A DNA stretch of 64,000 bases from Clostridiales bacterium (GCA_015055605.1 SVHV01000001.1:315026-379025); one strand, 5' to 3'; positions 9,119-19,111 are shown, counted from the first letter of the stretch. Program-made: numbers and translations. Notes: generated by a model not told the origin, from the letters alone.

Positions 9119-11734
9119 ATGGCTATATCACCTATGATGAGTCATTATTTGGAGACAAAAACTAAATATCCTGATGCAGTTTTATTTTATAGATTAGGTG
9201 ACTTCTATGAAATGTTTTTTGAGGATGCAGAGCTTTGTGCTAGGGAGTTAGAATTAACTCTTACAGGTAAAGATTGTGGATTAGAGAAAAGAGCTCCAAT
9301 GTGTGGTATTCCTCATCATGCTGCTGAAGGATATATTGCAAGATTACTAGATAAAGGTTATAAAGTTGCAGTTTGTGAGCAATTAACCGAACCTAAGAAA
9401 GGCGTTAAAATAGTAGAAAGAGATGTTGTGAGAGTAATTACGCCCGGCACAATCATAGATTCATCTATGCTAGATGAAAATAAGAATAACTATATCGCTT
9501 CTATTTACAAAGAGAAGGACAATATCGGTATCTCAATTATTGATATATCTACAGGAAAATTTATTGTCACAGAATTTACAGGTGACAATATTCTTTCACA
9601 AACTAATGACTATCTAGTGAGTGTTAGGCCTAGTGAGGTAATACTTAATAATGAAATGAAATCGTACTATGATATGTTACCTGGCGTTGTTGCACAGTTT
9701 TTACCAATTTCACAAATTTATGATGACGAACATTATGAATATGATAATAGCCTTTCTATACTAAAAAAACAACTCAATACTGATTCTCTTAAGAAGTATA
9801 ATATTAACAATAGACAATACTCTATAACTAGTGCAGGTGCATTGCTTGACTACATTACTGAGACTCAAAAGAGATTGCTTACACATATAAATGATGTTGA
9901 ATTCTTCGCTATGAATAATTACATGCAAATAGATGCTAATTCTAGGCGAAATCTAGAACTTTTAGAAAACTTTAAAGACAGAAAAAAGAAAGGTTCTTTA
10001 TTTTGGATACTTAACAAAACAAAGACTTCCATGGGCTCTAGATTATTAAAAACATATATTGAACAACCTCTATTTAATGATAAACTTATCAATTATAGAT
10101 TAAATGCAGTAGAGGAACTTGTAAAAAATATTGTTATTAGAGAAAAAATCGGAGACATATTATACAATATCTATGATATAGAGAGATTGTGTGGCAGAAT
10201 TAGTTATAATAATCTTGTTGCTAGTGACTGTATAATCCTAAAAAATTCTCTAAGAGCCTTGCCTGAACTTAAGGATTTACTTAGTAAATTTACATCAACA
10301 GGACTAACAAATATCAGAGAAAATATCTATGAATTTAACGATATTGTTGATTTGCTTGAGAGAGCAATTGTAGATAAGAATAATGAGAAAATGTCTAAAA
10401 AAGACATGGAAATTATCAAATACGGATACAACAAAGAGCTTGATGAATATATTGACATTGCCAAGTCTGGTAAAGTATGGATAAGTGAACTTGAGGCTAA
10501 AGAAAAACAACTAACTAATATTAAAAACCTAAAAGTGTCTTATAACAAAGTATTTGGATATTATATCGAAGTACCTAATTCTCAAGCATCAAGTATACCT
10601 TATCACTATATTCGTAGACAAACTCTTGCTAATGCAGAAAGATATGTCACAGATGAGTTAAAACAAATTGAAGAAAAAATAATCAATGCAGAATCTTTAA
10701 AAATTTCCTTAGAAAAGCAATTATTTGACGAGATAAGAAATGTGTTACTCGCAAAAATTGATACAATGAAAATAACTGCAAAAGCAGTGGCTGAACTGGA
10801 TACATTCTTATCATTTGCCACCATTGCAGTTGAGAGGAATTATTGTAAACCTATCATTAATAAAAATATTAAAAATATTGAAATTTTAGGTGGAAGACAC
10901 CCAGTTATTGAGATTACAAACAAGTCTGAAGACTTTATACCTAATGACACCATTCTCAATAGTGAAGATAGTAGAACAATGATAATAACTGGACCTAATA
11001 TGGCTGGTAAAAGTACATATATGAGACAGGTGGCCTTAATAACTCTACTTGCTCATATCGGTTCATTTGTTCCTGCAACTTCTGCAAAAATCTGTCTAAC
11101 TGATAGAATATTTACTAGAATAGGTGCTAGTGATGACCTATCTATGGGTCAAAGTACATTTATGGTGGAAATGAGTGAGGTTAGCCATATTCTTAAAAAT
11201 GCCACAAATGATAGTTTGATTATCTTAGATGAAGTAGGTAGGGGAACATCTACATTTGATGGTTTAAGTATTGCATGGGCAGTTATAGAACACATTTCTA
11301 AAAATCTCAAGGCAAAGACACTATTCTCTACTCACTATCACGAACTAACAGAACTCGAAGGTCTACTAGACGGAGTAAAGAACTACAAGATTTCTGTAAA
11401 AGAATTTAATAATAGCATTATTTTCCTCAGAAAAATTGTTAGAGGTGGTGCTAGTAGAAGTTTTGGTATTGAGGTTGCGTCCCTTGCAGGACTTCCTACT
11501 TCCGTTCTAGATAGGGCAAGGTCAATCTTACATATTCTTGAGCAAAATGACCTAACTAGAGAAAATCATTTAACTTCAAATTTAGATGAAAACTATGCCC
11601 AAAAGAATATAGAAAATAACAAAAATATAAAGAAAATTACTGGAATTTTAGGGGATTTAGATGTAAATACACTTACACCTCTAAATGCCTTTGATATCCT
11701 AATTCAACTAAAAAATTACTTAAAGAAGGAATAA
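9119..11734 (+). CDS. mutS: DNA mismatch repair protein MutS
   Basis: FYRLGDFYEMFFEDA; TGPNMAGKSTYMRQVALI; DEVGRGTSTFDGLSIAWAV. Confidence 0.98.
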   Translation: MAISPMMSHYLETKTKYPDAVLFYRLGDFYEMFFEDAELCARELELTLTGKDCGLEKRAPMCGIPHHAAEGYIARLLDKGYKVAVCEQLTEPKKGVKIVERDVVRVITPGTIIDSSMLDENKNNYIASIYKEKDNIGISIIDISTGKFIVTEFTGDNILSQTNDYLVSVRPSEVILNNEMKSYYDMLPGVVAQFLPISQIYDDEHYEYDNSLSILKKQLNTDSLKKYNINNRQYSITSAGALLDYITETQKRLLTHINDVEFFAMNNYMQIDANSRRNLELLENFKDRKKKGSLFWILNKTKTSMGSRLLKTYIEQPLFNDKLINYRLNAVEELVKNIVIREKIGDILYNIYDIERLCGRISYNNLVASDCIILKNSLRALPELKDLLSKFTSTGLTNIRENIYEFNDIVDLLERAIVDKNNEKMSKKDMEIIKYGYNKELDEYIDIAKSGKVWISELEAKEKQLTNIKNLKVSYNKVFGYYIEVPNSQASSIPYHYIRRQTLANAERYVTDELKQIEEKIINAESLKISLEKQLFDEIRNVLLAKIDTMKITAKAVAELDTFLSFATIAVERNYCKPIINKNIKNIEILGGRHPVIEITNKSEDFIPNDTILNSEDSRTMIITGPNMAGKSTYMRQVALITLLAHIGSFVPATSAKICLTDRIFTRIGASDDLSMGQSTFMVEMSEVSHILKNATNDSLIILDEVGRGTSTFDGLSIAWAVIEHISKNLKAKTLFSTHYHELTELEGLLDGVKNYKISVKEFNNSIIFLRKIVRGGASRSFGIEVASLAGLPTSVLDRARSILHILEQNDLTRENHLTSNLDENYAQKNIENNKNIKKITGILGDLDVNTLTPLNAFDILIQLKNYLKKE

Positions 11735-11735
11735 T

Positions 11736-13691
11736 ATGTCTGTAATTAATATTTTAGATAAGTCTGTTTTTAATAAAATTGCTGCTGGAGAAGTAGTAGA
11801 AAAACCTGCTAGTGTTGTAAAAGAACTAGTAGAAAATAGTATAGATGCTGGTGCTTCTAGTATAAGTATAGAAATCTTAGATGGGGGTATTACCTATATC
11901 AAAGTTAGCGATAATGGTAAGGGAATTGCTTATGATGATTTTGATAAGGTATTTTTACCTCACGCAACTAGTAAAGTAAAAACTGTTGATGATTTATCTA
12001 AAATAGGTACTTTAGGTTTCAGGGGAGAAGCTCTTAGTTCTATTTCTTCTGTGTCAAGGGTAACTATGGCATCTAAAACCGGAGATGACGATTCCGGGTA
12101 CCAAATCAAAGTAAGTGGTGGTGACTTAGGAGAGATTATACCTATAGGCGCAACACAGGGTACTTATATGATGATAGAGGACCTTTTCTACAATATTCCT
12201 GCTAGAAAAAAATTCTTAAGAAAGCCTAAATTAGAGGAAAATGATATTACTAATTATATTGCTAGACTAATTATGGCAAATCCAAATATCAGCATTAAAT
12301 ATTCAGCAGATAACAAGGTTATATATCAATCATTTGGTACTGGTGTATTTGATGCTATATATGCTGTATATGGTAAAAATATTGTAGATAATATTGCAGA
12401 ATTTTCATTTGAAAAGGGCGATTATAAATTTAGTGGATATTTAGGAAAGCCTACTTTTTCTAAACCAAATAGAACATATCAAACACTTATTGTCAATGGT
12501 AGATATGTCATAAATCAGACAATTTCTACAGCTGTATATAAAGCTTATGAAAACTTCCTAATGAAGGGAAATTTTCCGTTTTATGTAATTTATCTAGATA
12601 TTCCACTAGATAAAATTGATGTAAATGTGCACCCAAATAAACTTGATGTAAAGTTCGAAGATAGTAATCAATTATTTGGTATTGTATACAATGGAGTTAT
12701 TGATTTTTTATATAATCTAAATAATACTAAAACAATTTCTTTAGAAGTAGAAGATGATGAACCTGAAGTTGATAAGAGTAAACTTCAAATTCTTAGCGAC
12801 TTTACTAAGAATATTGTTCAAAATTTTAATTCACAAACAACAAACATTAATGATGACAATGTGGTTCAAGAAGTAAATCTTTCTAAGAGTGTTGAGTACG
12901 AAATCAATAAGGAAGAACGAGAAAATAATGAGTTTGTTTCAAGTGTGATGAATTCTTCTGCAGACATAGAAACTGTCGAAAAAATTATTCCATTCTTTAC
13001 TGATAGTACACTTGATTTTAAAGTACAATCTCCTCATCATAACGAGATAAAAGAAGTAGAATTAGATGTATTTCAAAAAGTTGAAACTGAAAATATTTCT
13101 ATACTAGAAGATAATACAGATATAAAGATTGTTGGTACTTTATTTGATACATACATTTTGATTGAAAAAGAAGGAAAACTTATTATTATTGATCAACATG
13201 CAGGTCACGAAAGACTATTGTTTGATAAATTTACTTCAGAACTTAATAGCAAAGAGGTGGCAATTCAACCACTTTTAGTTCCTTATATTTTAGAAACAAA
13301 TTATCAAGAAAATCTATTTATCAATGACAACCTTGACAACATCAAAGAATTAGGCTTTGATATAGAAGACTTCGGCGATAATTCGTACAAAATTAGTACC
13401 GTACCATTACTATTTAGAGATGTAAATGTTAATGAATTTTTTGATAATATTTTATCTGATTTGGACAATAAAATTATTGTATCTAAAGACCAGACAATTA
13501 GAGAGTATCTTGCAAAATCTGCCTGTAAAGCAGCAGTCAAGGGCAATGATAAACTAAGTGAAAATGAGATTAAAAAATTGGTTATTGAATTACATAAGCC
13601 AAATCAAGTATTGCTTTGTCCTCATGGTAGACCTATATTTATTGAATTTACACAGAAAGAAATTGAAAAATGGTTCAAAAGGATAGTCTAA
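11736..13691 (+). CDS. mutL: DNA mismatch repair protein MutL
   Basis: GHKL motifs (KIAAGEVVEKPASVVKELVENSIDAGA, GFRGEALSSISSVSRV); C-terminal DQHAGHERLLFDKF and CPHGRP. Confidence 0.97.
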   Translation: MSVINILDKSVFNKIAAGEVVEKPASVVKELVENSIDAGASSISIEILDGGITYIKVSDNGKGIAYDDFDKVFLPHATSKVKTVDDLSKIGTLGFRGEALSSISSVSRVTMASKTGDDDSGYQIKVSGGDLGEIIPIGATQGTYMMIEDLFYNIPARKKFLRKPKLEENDITNYIARLIMANPNISIKYSADNKVIYQSFGTGVFDAIYAVYGKNIVDNIAEFSFEKGDYKFSGYLGKPTFSKPNRTYQTLIVNGRYVINQTISTAVYKAYENFLMKGNFPFYVIYLDIPLDKIDVNVHPNKLDVKFEDSNQLFGIVYNGVIDFLYNLNNTKTISLEVEDDEPEVDKSKLQILSDFTKNIVQNFNSQTTNINDDNVVQEVNLSKSVEYEINKEERENNEFVSSVMNSSADIETVEKIIPFFTDSTLDFKVQSPHHNEIKEVELDVFQKVETENISILEDNTDIKIVGTLFDTYILIEKEGKLIIIDQHAGHERLLFDKFTSELNSKEVAIQPLLVPYILETNYQENLFINDNLDNIKELGFDIEDFGDNSYKISTVPLLFRDVNVNEFFDNILSDLDNKIIVSKDQTIREYLAKSACKAAVKGNDKLSENEIKKLVIELHKPNQVLLCPHGRPIFIEFTQKEIEKWFKRIV

Positions 13692-13694
13692 TTT

Positions 13695-14615
13695 ATGTAT
13701 GATTCAATTATTATTATAGGGGCAACTGCTACAGGCAAAACCGATATAAGTATTAAACTGGCAAAAAAACTATCAACTGAAGTCATTAATGCTGATAGTA
13801 TGTATATCTATAAAAATCTTAATATAGGTACTGCTAAACCAACAGAAGAAGAAATGGCAGGTGTTAAACATCATTTAATCAGCATTGTTGAAGAGAAAGA
13901 CTCGTTTAATGTATCAGAATATAGAGAACTTGCCAAAGCCAAAATTGAACAGTTTAGGTCCAGAGAACTGACTCCCATTATAGTTGGTGGTACTGGTTTT
14001 TATATAGACAGCCTTATTAAAAACTATTCTTATGGTGAAACAGGCTCAAATAACGAATTAAGGGAGCAATTGCAGGCAGATTTAGATAAATACGGTAAAG
14101 AATATATATACAAGCAATTAGAGGCTCTAGACCCCGTTTCCGCATCAAAACTACATATTAACGATACGGTTAGGGTGATTAGGGCGATAGAGATTGCAAA
14201 ATCATCATCTAGAAGCAAGTCTGAAATAATTAATAACGAGTGTCCAATTTTGCAAAAACCTCTCCTAATAGGCTTAAATACTGATAGAGAGGTTCTCTAT
14301 GATAGAATCAATAGAAGAGTTGATATTATGCTAAAAAATGGTCTAATAGATGAGGTAAAGTCTTTATATGACCAAGGATATACTCCTGAAGAATGTCAGT
14401 GTATGAAGGGTATAGGGTATAAAGAAATCGTTGATTATCTAAGAGGAAACACGACATTAGATGATTCTATAGAAAAAATTAAACAACACACTAGAAACTA
14501 TGCAAAAAGGCAAATTACATGGTTTAAAAGAAATAAAGATATTATTTGGTTTGATTCTGTAAAAACAGATAAAGATGAAATCGTAAACGAAATCATAAAG
14601 TTGTATAATATTTAA
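13695..14615 (+). CDS. miaA: tRNA dimethylallyltransferase MiaA
   Basis: P-loop GATATGKTDISIKLA, INADSMYIYKNLNIGTAKPT, GGTGFYIDSL, QCMKGIGYKEI. Confidence 0.96.
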   Translation: MYDSIIIIGATATGKTDISIKLAKKLSTEVINADSMYIYKNLNIGTAKPTEEEMAGVKHHLISIVEEKDSFNVSEYRELAKAKIEQFRSRELTPIIVGGTGFYIDSLIKNYSYGETGSNNELREQLQADLDKYGKEYIYKQLEALDPVSASKLHINDTVRVIRAIEIAKSSSRSKSEIINNECPILQKPLLIGLNTDREVLYDRINRRVDIMLKNGLIDEVKSLYDQGYTPEECQCMKGIGYKEIVDYLRGNTTLDDSIEKIKQHTRNYAKRQITWFKRNKDIIWFDSVKTDKDEIVNEIIKLYNI

Positions 14616-14626
14616 TTAAAAAAGAG

Positions 14627-14651
14627 AAATTGAGATAGTATATCTCAATTT
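14627..14651 (+). terminator. Terminator after miaA
   Basis: 11-bp stem AAATTGAGATA/TATCTCAATTT, 3-nt loop, then T-tract. Confidence 0.85.
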
Positions 14652-14786
14652 TTTTTATATGACATATCTTTATAATTCATAAAATTAATACTTGAAAAAC
14701 TTTCAAGTTACATATTACTAAAAAACGAATTACATTTTAAAATTTGTATGCTATAATCAAACCGAAATCAATAGAGGAGATTTATT

Positions 14787-15842
14787 ATGGAAAATACTTT
14801 TGGTGAGTTTTTAAAACAAAAAAGACTCGAAAAAAGTTTAACACAAAAACAGATAGCTGAAATATTATTTGTATCTGAGTCAGCAGTTAGTAAGTGGGAA
14901 AAGAATATTGCCCATCCAGATATTACATTACTACCTAAATTGTCTGAATTATTAGGTGTAACCGAACATGAACTCATTACTGCTAGTATAGATAAGCAGA
15001 CTAGGGAAGACAAAGTACAAGCAAAGAAATGGAGAGTCTTCTCAATGTCTTGGAGTTTGTTTTTCTATATTTCCTACACTGTAGCGCTTATACCATGTTT
15101 TATATGTAATTTAGCAATAAATAAGACACTTAGTTGGTTTTGGATTGTTCTATCTGCACTTATTCTTTCATTTACTTTTACAAATCTACCTAAACTCATT
15201 AAGAAATATAAACTTCTACTGATACCTTTATCTATGTATCTAGCATTGTGTTTGTTATTAGGTGTGTGTTGTATTTATACTAAAGGAACATGGTTCTGGA
15301 TTGCAAGTATATCAGTATTATTATTCTTGTTTATAATATTTTTACCTATCTATATTGCTAAATATAAGGTTTTTTCAAAAATTAAAAAATATAACGATTT
15401 TGTATCAGTATTTATTGACTTTATAGTTCTACATATATTACTCATTGTTATACATAGTTTTACACAAGCAAATGGATTTAGCCATTCTAACTGGTATCTA
15501 AAAATTGCTCTTCCTATCGTGGTAGGGGCTTATCTATTACTCAACCTATTCTTAGGAGTTAGATTCCTAAAAATTAATAGACTAATAAAAACAAGTTTAA
15601 TTTTATTCGTATTTGTAATTATGTATTTAGTAATACCATTTTTAAAAGTATCAAATACTTATGTTCAAACAGAATTAGATGATTTAAATATATTTAAAGC
15701 CAACTTTTCTTCATGGGTACCAGGGGTCTCAATAGAACAAAATATCCATTTCATTATATGCTTATCTTTACTAGCAATTTCATTAGGATTTTTAATTAGT
15801 GGCCTAATAATACATTTTAAAAGAAAGAAACAATCTCGTTAA
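14787..15842 (+). CDS. XRE-family HTH regulator with C-terminal multi-pass membrane domain
   Basis: N-terminal HTH (LKQKRLEKSLTQKQIAEILFVSESAVSKWEKNIAHPDITLLPKLSELLGVT) followed by several hydrophobic TM segments; RBS AGAGGAG. Confidence 0.87.
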   Translation: MENTFGEFLKQKRLEKSLTQKQIAEILFVSESAVSKWEKNIAHPDITLLPKLSELLGVTEHELITASIDKQTREDKVQAKKWRVFSMSWSLFFYISYTVALIPCFICNLAINKTLSWFWIVLSALILSFTFTNLPKLIKKYKLLLIPLSMYLALCLLLGVCCIYTKGTWFWIASISVLLFLFIIFLPIYIAKYKVFSKIKKYNDFVSVFIDFIVLHILLIVIHSFTQANGFSHSNWYLKIALPIVVGAYLLLNLFLGVRFLKINRLIKTSLILFVFVIMYLVIPFLKVSNTYVQTELDDLNIFKANFSSWVPGVSIEQNIHFIICLSLLAISLGFLISGLIIHFKRKKQSR

Positions 15843-15847
15843 AAAAT

Positions 15848-15880
15848 AAAAACACTTTATTAAGACAATAAAGTGTTTTT
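15848..15880. terminator. Bidirectional terminator between the XRE gene and lexA
   Basis: AAAAACACTTTATT/AATAAAGTGTTTTT stem, 5-nt loop, between convergent genes. Confidence 0.85.
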
Positions 15881-15885
15881 TTATA

Positions 15886-16512
15886 TTAAAACTTTCTAAC
15901 TAGTCCTACAACTTTACCTAAAATTGTTACATTATCTACAATAATAGGGGACATTGTATCATTCTCAGGCTGAAGTCTATAGTGATTATTTTCTTTATAA
16001 AATCTTTTAATGGTAGCAGAATCATCTATGAGTGCTGCAACAATATCTCCATTATCTGCATAAGATTGTTGTTTTAATACGATTTTGTCTCCATCATATA
16101 TTCCTGCATTTATCATACTCTCGCCTTTAGCTGTTAGCATAAATAAATCTTCGCCTTTGAATAATGTTGGGGACACCATAAAATACTCTTCCGAGGTTTG
16201 AACTGCTAGAATTGGATCGCCACAAGTAACAGTTCCTAATACAGGAATTCTAGTTAAATTTTCTGAATAATCATTGGTAATAGTTTTAATAGAAGCTATA
16301 TTAGAATCAACTATCTCAAGCGCTCTATTTTTATTAGGATTTTTCTTGATTTTATTAGAATTTTCTAATTTATTTAGATAATAGAAAATTGTACTGGTAG
16401 AGCTAACCTTGATTGCCTTACACATTTCTCTTACAGTAGGGGGAAATCCAAACTCGTTTTGATACGATTTGATAAAGTCTAGTAGTTGTTCTTCTTTAGA
16501 AAATTTAGCCAT
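15886..16512 (-). CDS. lexA: SOS repressor LexA
   Basis: N-terminal wHTH (FPPTVREMCKAIKVSSTSTIFYYLNKLE); S24 peptidase domain with VTCGDP cleavage-site equivalent, GESMINAGIYDGD and a catalytic Lys region. Confidence 0.94.
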   Translation of the reverse strand: MAKFSKEEQLLDFIKSYQNEFGFPPTVREMCKAIKVSSTSTIFYYLNKLENSNKIKKNPNKNRALEIVDSNIASIKTITNDYSENLTRIPVLGTVTCGDPILAVQTSEEYFMVSPTLFKGEDLFMLTAKGESMINAGIYDGDKIVLKQQSYADNGDIVAALIDDSATIKRFYKENNHYRLQPENDTMSPIIVDNVTILGKVVGLVRKF

Positions 16513-16542
16513 TTTTCTCTCCTATAATTTTTTTACATAGAC

Positions 16543-16582
16543 ATAATAACACACCATATCACAAAAGTCAAACAAATGTTCT
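16543..16582 (-). promoter_or_regulatory. lexA promoter (TTGACT-N17-TATTAT) with overlapping putative SOS box AGAACATTTGTTTG
   Basis: Minus strand: -35 at 16566-16571, -10 at 16543-16548; SOS-box-like palindrome 16569-16582 overlapping the -35. Confidence 0.75.
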
Positions 16583-16593
16583 AAGTTTTTTAT

Positions 16594-17655
16594 TTAGTTT
16601 TCGATATCGTCTTTTTCTCTAAATCTAACTCTCTTAGCAGCATTTTTTCTAATATCATCAGAGATTGCTGCATAGTGTTTTCTGGTTGTATTTACATCTT
16701 TGTGTCCTAAAAAATCTGCAACCACATAAATATCACCAGTCTCTCTATATAGGTTAGTACCAAAGGTACTTCTTAGTTTGTGTGGGGTAATTTTCTTAAG
16801 TGGATTTACTAATTTGCTGTATTTTTTTACTAGTAATTGGACTGCTCTTACAGATATTCTTTTATTTTGCATACTTAAAAATAATGCTTTTTCGTGTCCA
16901 GGTTGTGTCTTTACCATTCTGCGCTCAAGTATATAATTTTGTAGGGCATCTGAGACTTCTTCGTTAAAGTATAAAATAACTCTGTTGCCACCTTTTCTGG
17001 TAATTTTAAAAGCATTCTGTTTAAAATCAAAATCATCTATATCTAATCCAACACATTCTGAAATACGAATTCCTGTACCCAAAAAAAGTGATAACATAGC
17101 ATAGTCTCTGGCTCTAGTATGCTCATGAAAACCCTTCTGCATATTAGTCATGTCTTCGCCAGTTTCAGCAATATCTAGAACCCTCTCAACCTCATCTAAC
17201 TCAAGTCGAATAATCTCTTTGTCATGAATCTTGGGTGTTTCTATTTTATTAGCAATATTAGTCTTAATCATATCTTTCTTATAAAAATACTTAAGCATTG
17301 CTCTAATACTACTAAGTTTTCTAGCTTTTGCACGATCTTGATTTTTATGGATTTTACCATCAGCTTTATAAAGTTCTACATACTCAAGAAACATTTCTAG
17401 ATGGGTAGAGGTTAGTCTATCTAAGTCTGTAATATCTAACTCAGTCACTTTCTTAGAAGAAAACTCGCTAACTTCCATAACTAAAAATTCAAAGAAAAGT
17501 TTTAGGTCTCTAGCATATCCTAGTTGAGTGAGGGGGGTTGTATTCTGTGCAACACCTCTAAAGAAATCACCGAGGAATGGTGGTAGAAACTTCCTTATCT
17601 CTCTAATTTTAAATTTGTTTTCATCATCTCTTTGTGTAAAATAATCTACAGGCAT
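16594..17655 (-). CDS. Tyrosine recombinase/integrase (Xer-like)
   Basis: Catalytic pattern GTGIRISECVGL, HKLRSTFGTNLY, LGHKDVNTTRKHY; N-terminal SAM-like core-binding domain. Confidence 0.92.
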   Translation of the reverse strand: MPVDYFTQRDDENKFKIREIRKFLPPFLGDFFRGVAQNTTPLTQLGYARDLKLFFEFLVMEVSEFSSKKVTELDITDLDRLTSTHLEMFLEYVELYKADGKIHKNQDRAKARKLSSIRAMLKYFYKKDMIKTNIANKIETPKIHDKEIIRLELDEVERVLDIAETGEDMTNMQKGFHEHTRARDYAMLSLFLGTGIRISECVGLDIDDFDFKQNAFKITRKGGNRVILYFNEEVSDALQNYILERRMVKTQPGHEKALFLSMQNKRISVRAVQLLVKKYSKLVNPLKKITPHKLRSTFGTNLYRETGDIYVVADFLGHKDVNTTRKHYAAISDDIRKNAAKRVRFREKDDIEN

Positions 17656-17826
17656 ATTTTAAACCCCTACTAGTATTTTGCGAATAATTTATTATATCAA
17701 AAAATTGTACTATTGTGCAAACAAAATAGGTAATGATATTGAGTGTAATCTTAATCAATATAAATGACAAATATGGTATATTGTGTTAAAATGTACTTAT
17801 GATAAATACTATAGAGTGGTGATTTT

Positions 17827-18708
17827 ATGTATATTGCAAATGACCTAAAAAGAGAATTTTTACTTCCAAAAGGTGACGAGTATAGAGCTGGTTTTGGAAA
17901 CATTGTATTTGAAATATTAGAGAGATTCATTGAAGACAAACCAATGTTTACAATGGATAACTTTACGCTTATGTACTGTGATGAGTTTTCAATGAAGACA
18001 TCATGTCACAAAGATATATTCTCAACAATGTACTTAGAGATTAATCAACCTAATAATTACAAACCAAAGAAAATCTCTCTTACTGATAAGAAGAAAGATA
18101 AGATTGAAATACCAGAATTGTACTTCAGTTTAGAAGACTTTAAAAAATCATTCTTTGAAACAGCTGTACAGTATCTAGATGGAAACAATTTAATCTGGGT
18201 AGAGAAGAATTCTATCTGTATCAAAGCAACGGTATATGATGAGGATATAGGCATACAACCATACTACTTAAGAATAATTCCTTGTCTCACATTCTTTAAT
18301 AAAGAAAATGAACGAGGTGTTATGTACTATGCAGGTAGAGATATAGAAATTGAATATCCATTACAAGCTGTAGCAAATTATGAGAGCAAAAATACTCTGA
18401 CTGGTGATGTATACAGACAGACATGTTTGATATTTAAAAACATTCTTCTCAAAGAAAAAAATATCGATAGACTTCCTAGTGAGATAATAGAAACAGTCTT
18501 ATATAATGTTCCAACAGAGATGTACTTAGATGATAAACATACAACTATGCTAAGCATTGTAAACTATTTAAGAAATAAAAATGTAAAAGAATTTGTGACA
18601 CTAGATGAACAAGATTATGCTTTTACTAGTCTATATAGGTCAATGTCACTTTTCTATGTAAAACATATTCTAAAGATAATAGAGAAATATTTAGAGAGGG
18701 CAAGATAA
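17827..18708 (+). CDS. Hypothetical protein with nucleotidyltransferase-fold (SMODS/CD-NTase-like) resemblance, catalytic motifs apparently lost
   Basis: C-terminal half (IEIEYPLQAVANYESKNTLTGDVYRQTCLIFKNIL...LPSEIIETVLYNVPTEMY) resembles the NTase helical region; LMYCDEFSMKTSCHKDIFSTMYLEI sits where GSxxxGT...DxD is expected. Confidence 0.5.
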   Translation: MYIANDLKREFLLPKGDEYRAGFGNIVFEILERFIEDKPMFTMDNFTLMYCDEFSMKTSCHKDIFSTMYLEINQPNNYKPKKISLTDKKKDKIEIPELYFSLEDFKKSFFETAVQYLDGNNLIWVEKNSICIKATVYDEDIGIQPYYLRIIPCLTFFNKENERGVMYYAGRDIEIEYPLQAVANYESKNTLTGDVYRQTCLIFKNILLKEKNIDRLPSEIIETVLYNVPTEMYLDDKHTTMLSIVNYLRNKNVKEFVTLDEQDYAFTSLYRSMSLFYVKHILKIIEKYLERAR

Positions 18709-18909
18709 TTCTTGCTCTTTTTATTTGCAATATGGTACTACGCAAAATACTATGCAAGTAAATTAGTGTATTTTGCATAATATCAAAATATTGCTTTTTT
18801 ACGAACTTTTTTAACACTTTGCAATATTACTCAAAGTGATACAAGTTTGATAATTACAATATATAATAATAATCCATATATTATATCAAAATCTAGGTTA
18901 AAATATGCC

Positions 18910-18947
18910 AAACTATTCGCAAAACTAGGCTTTTGCGAATAGTTTTT
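18910..18947 (+). terminator. Perfect 15-bp inverted repeat with a short T-run, likely terminator
   Basis: AAACTATTCGCAAAA-CTAGGC-TTTTGCGAATAGTTT followed by TT. Confidence 0.55.
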
Positions 18948-18984
18948 GTATCTCAAAAATGAGATTTTGACCTTATATTTTCAT

Positions 18985-19040
18985 AAAAAAGCACCTCAGC
19001 CAACAAGTAAATACTTATTTACTCATTAACTTTAGGTGCA
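18985..19040 (-). terminator. Branched terminator-like structure downstream of the metallopeptidase gene
   Basis: Minus strand: GCACCT...AGGTGC outer stem enclosing an AGTAAAT/ATTTACT hairpin, then a T6 tract. Confidence 0.6.
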
Positions 19041-19111
19041 TTATTTCTACTCTCCCCTTGATTATAGATGGGCACACTACTGAGATTTGGACTAAACAAT
19101 TTTACCCAACC

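Noticed and set aside
17827-18708. A CBASS anti-phage operon
   Set aside because: The NTase-like protein lacks catalytic motifs, and no effector, Cap2/Cap3 or TIR/SAVED gene lies next to it.
18626-18817. 63-aa minus-strand ORF after the NTase-like gene
   Set aside because: Overlaps the end of the plus-strand gene and repeat-like intergenic DNA; no domain or RBS support.
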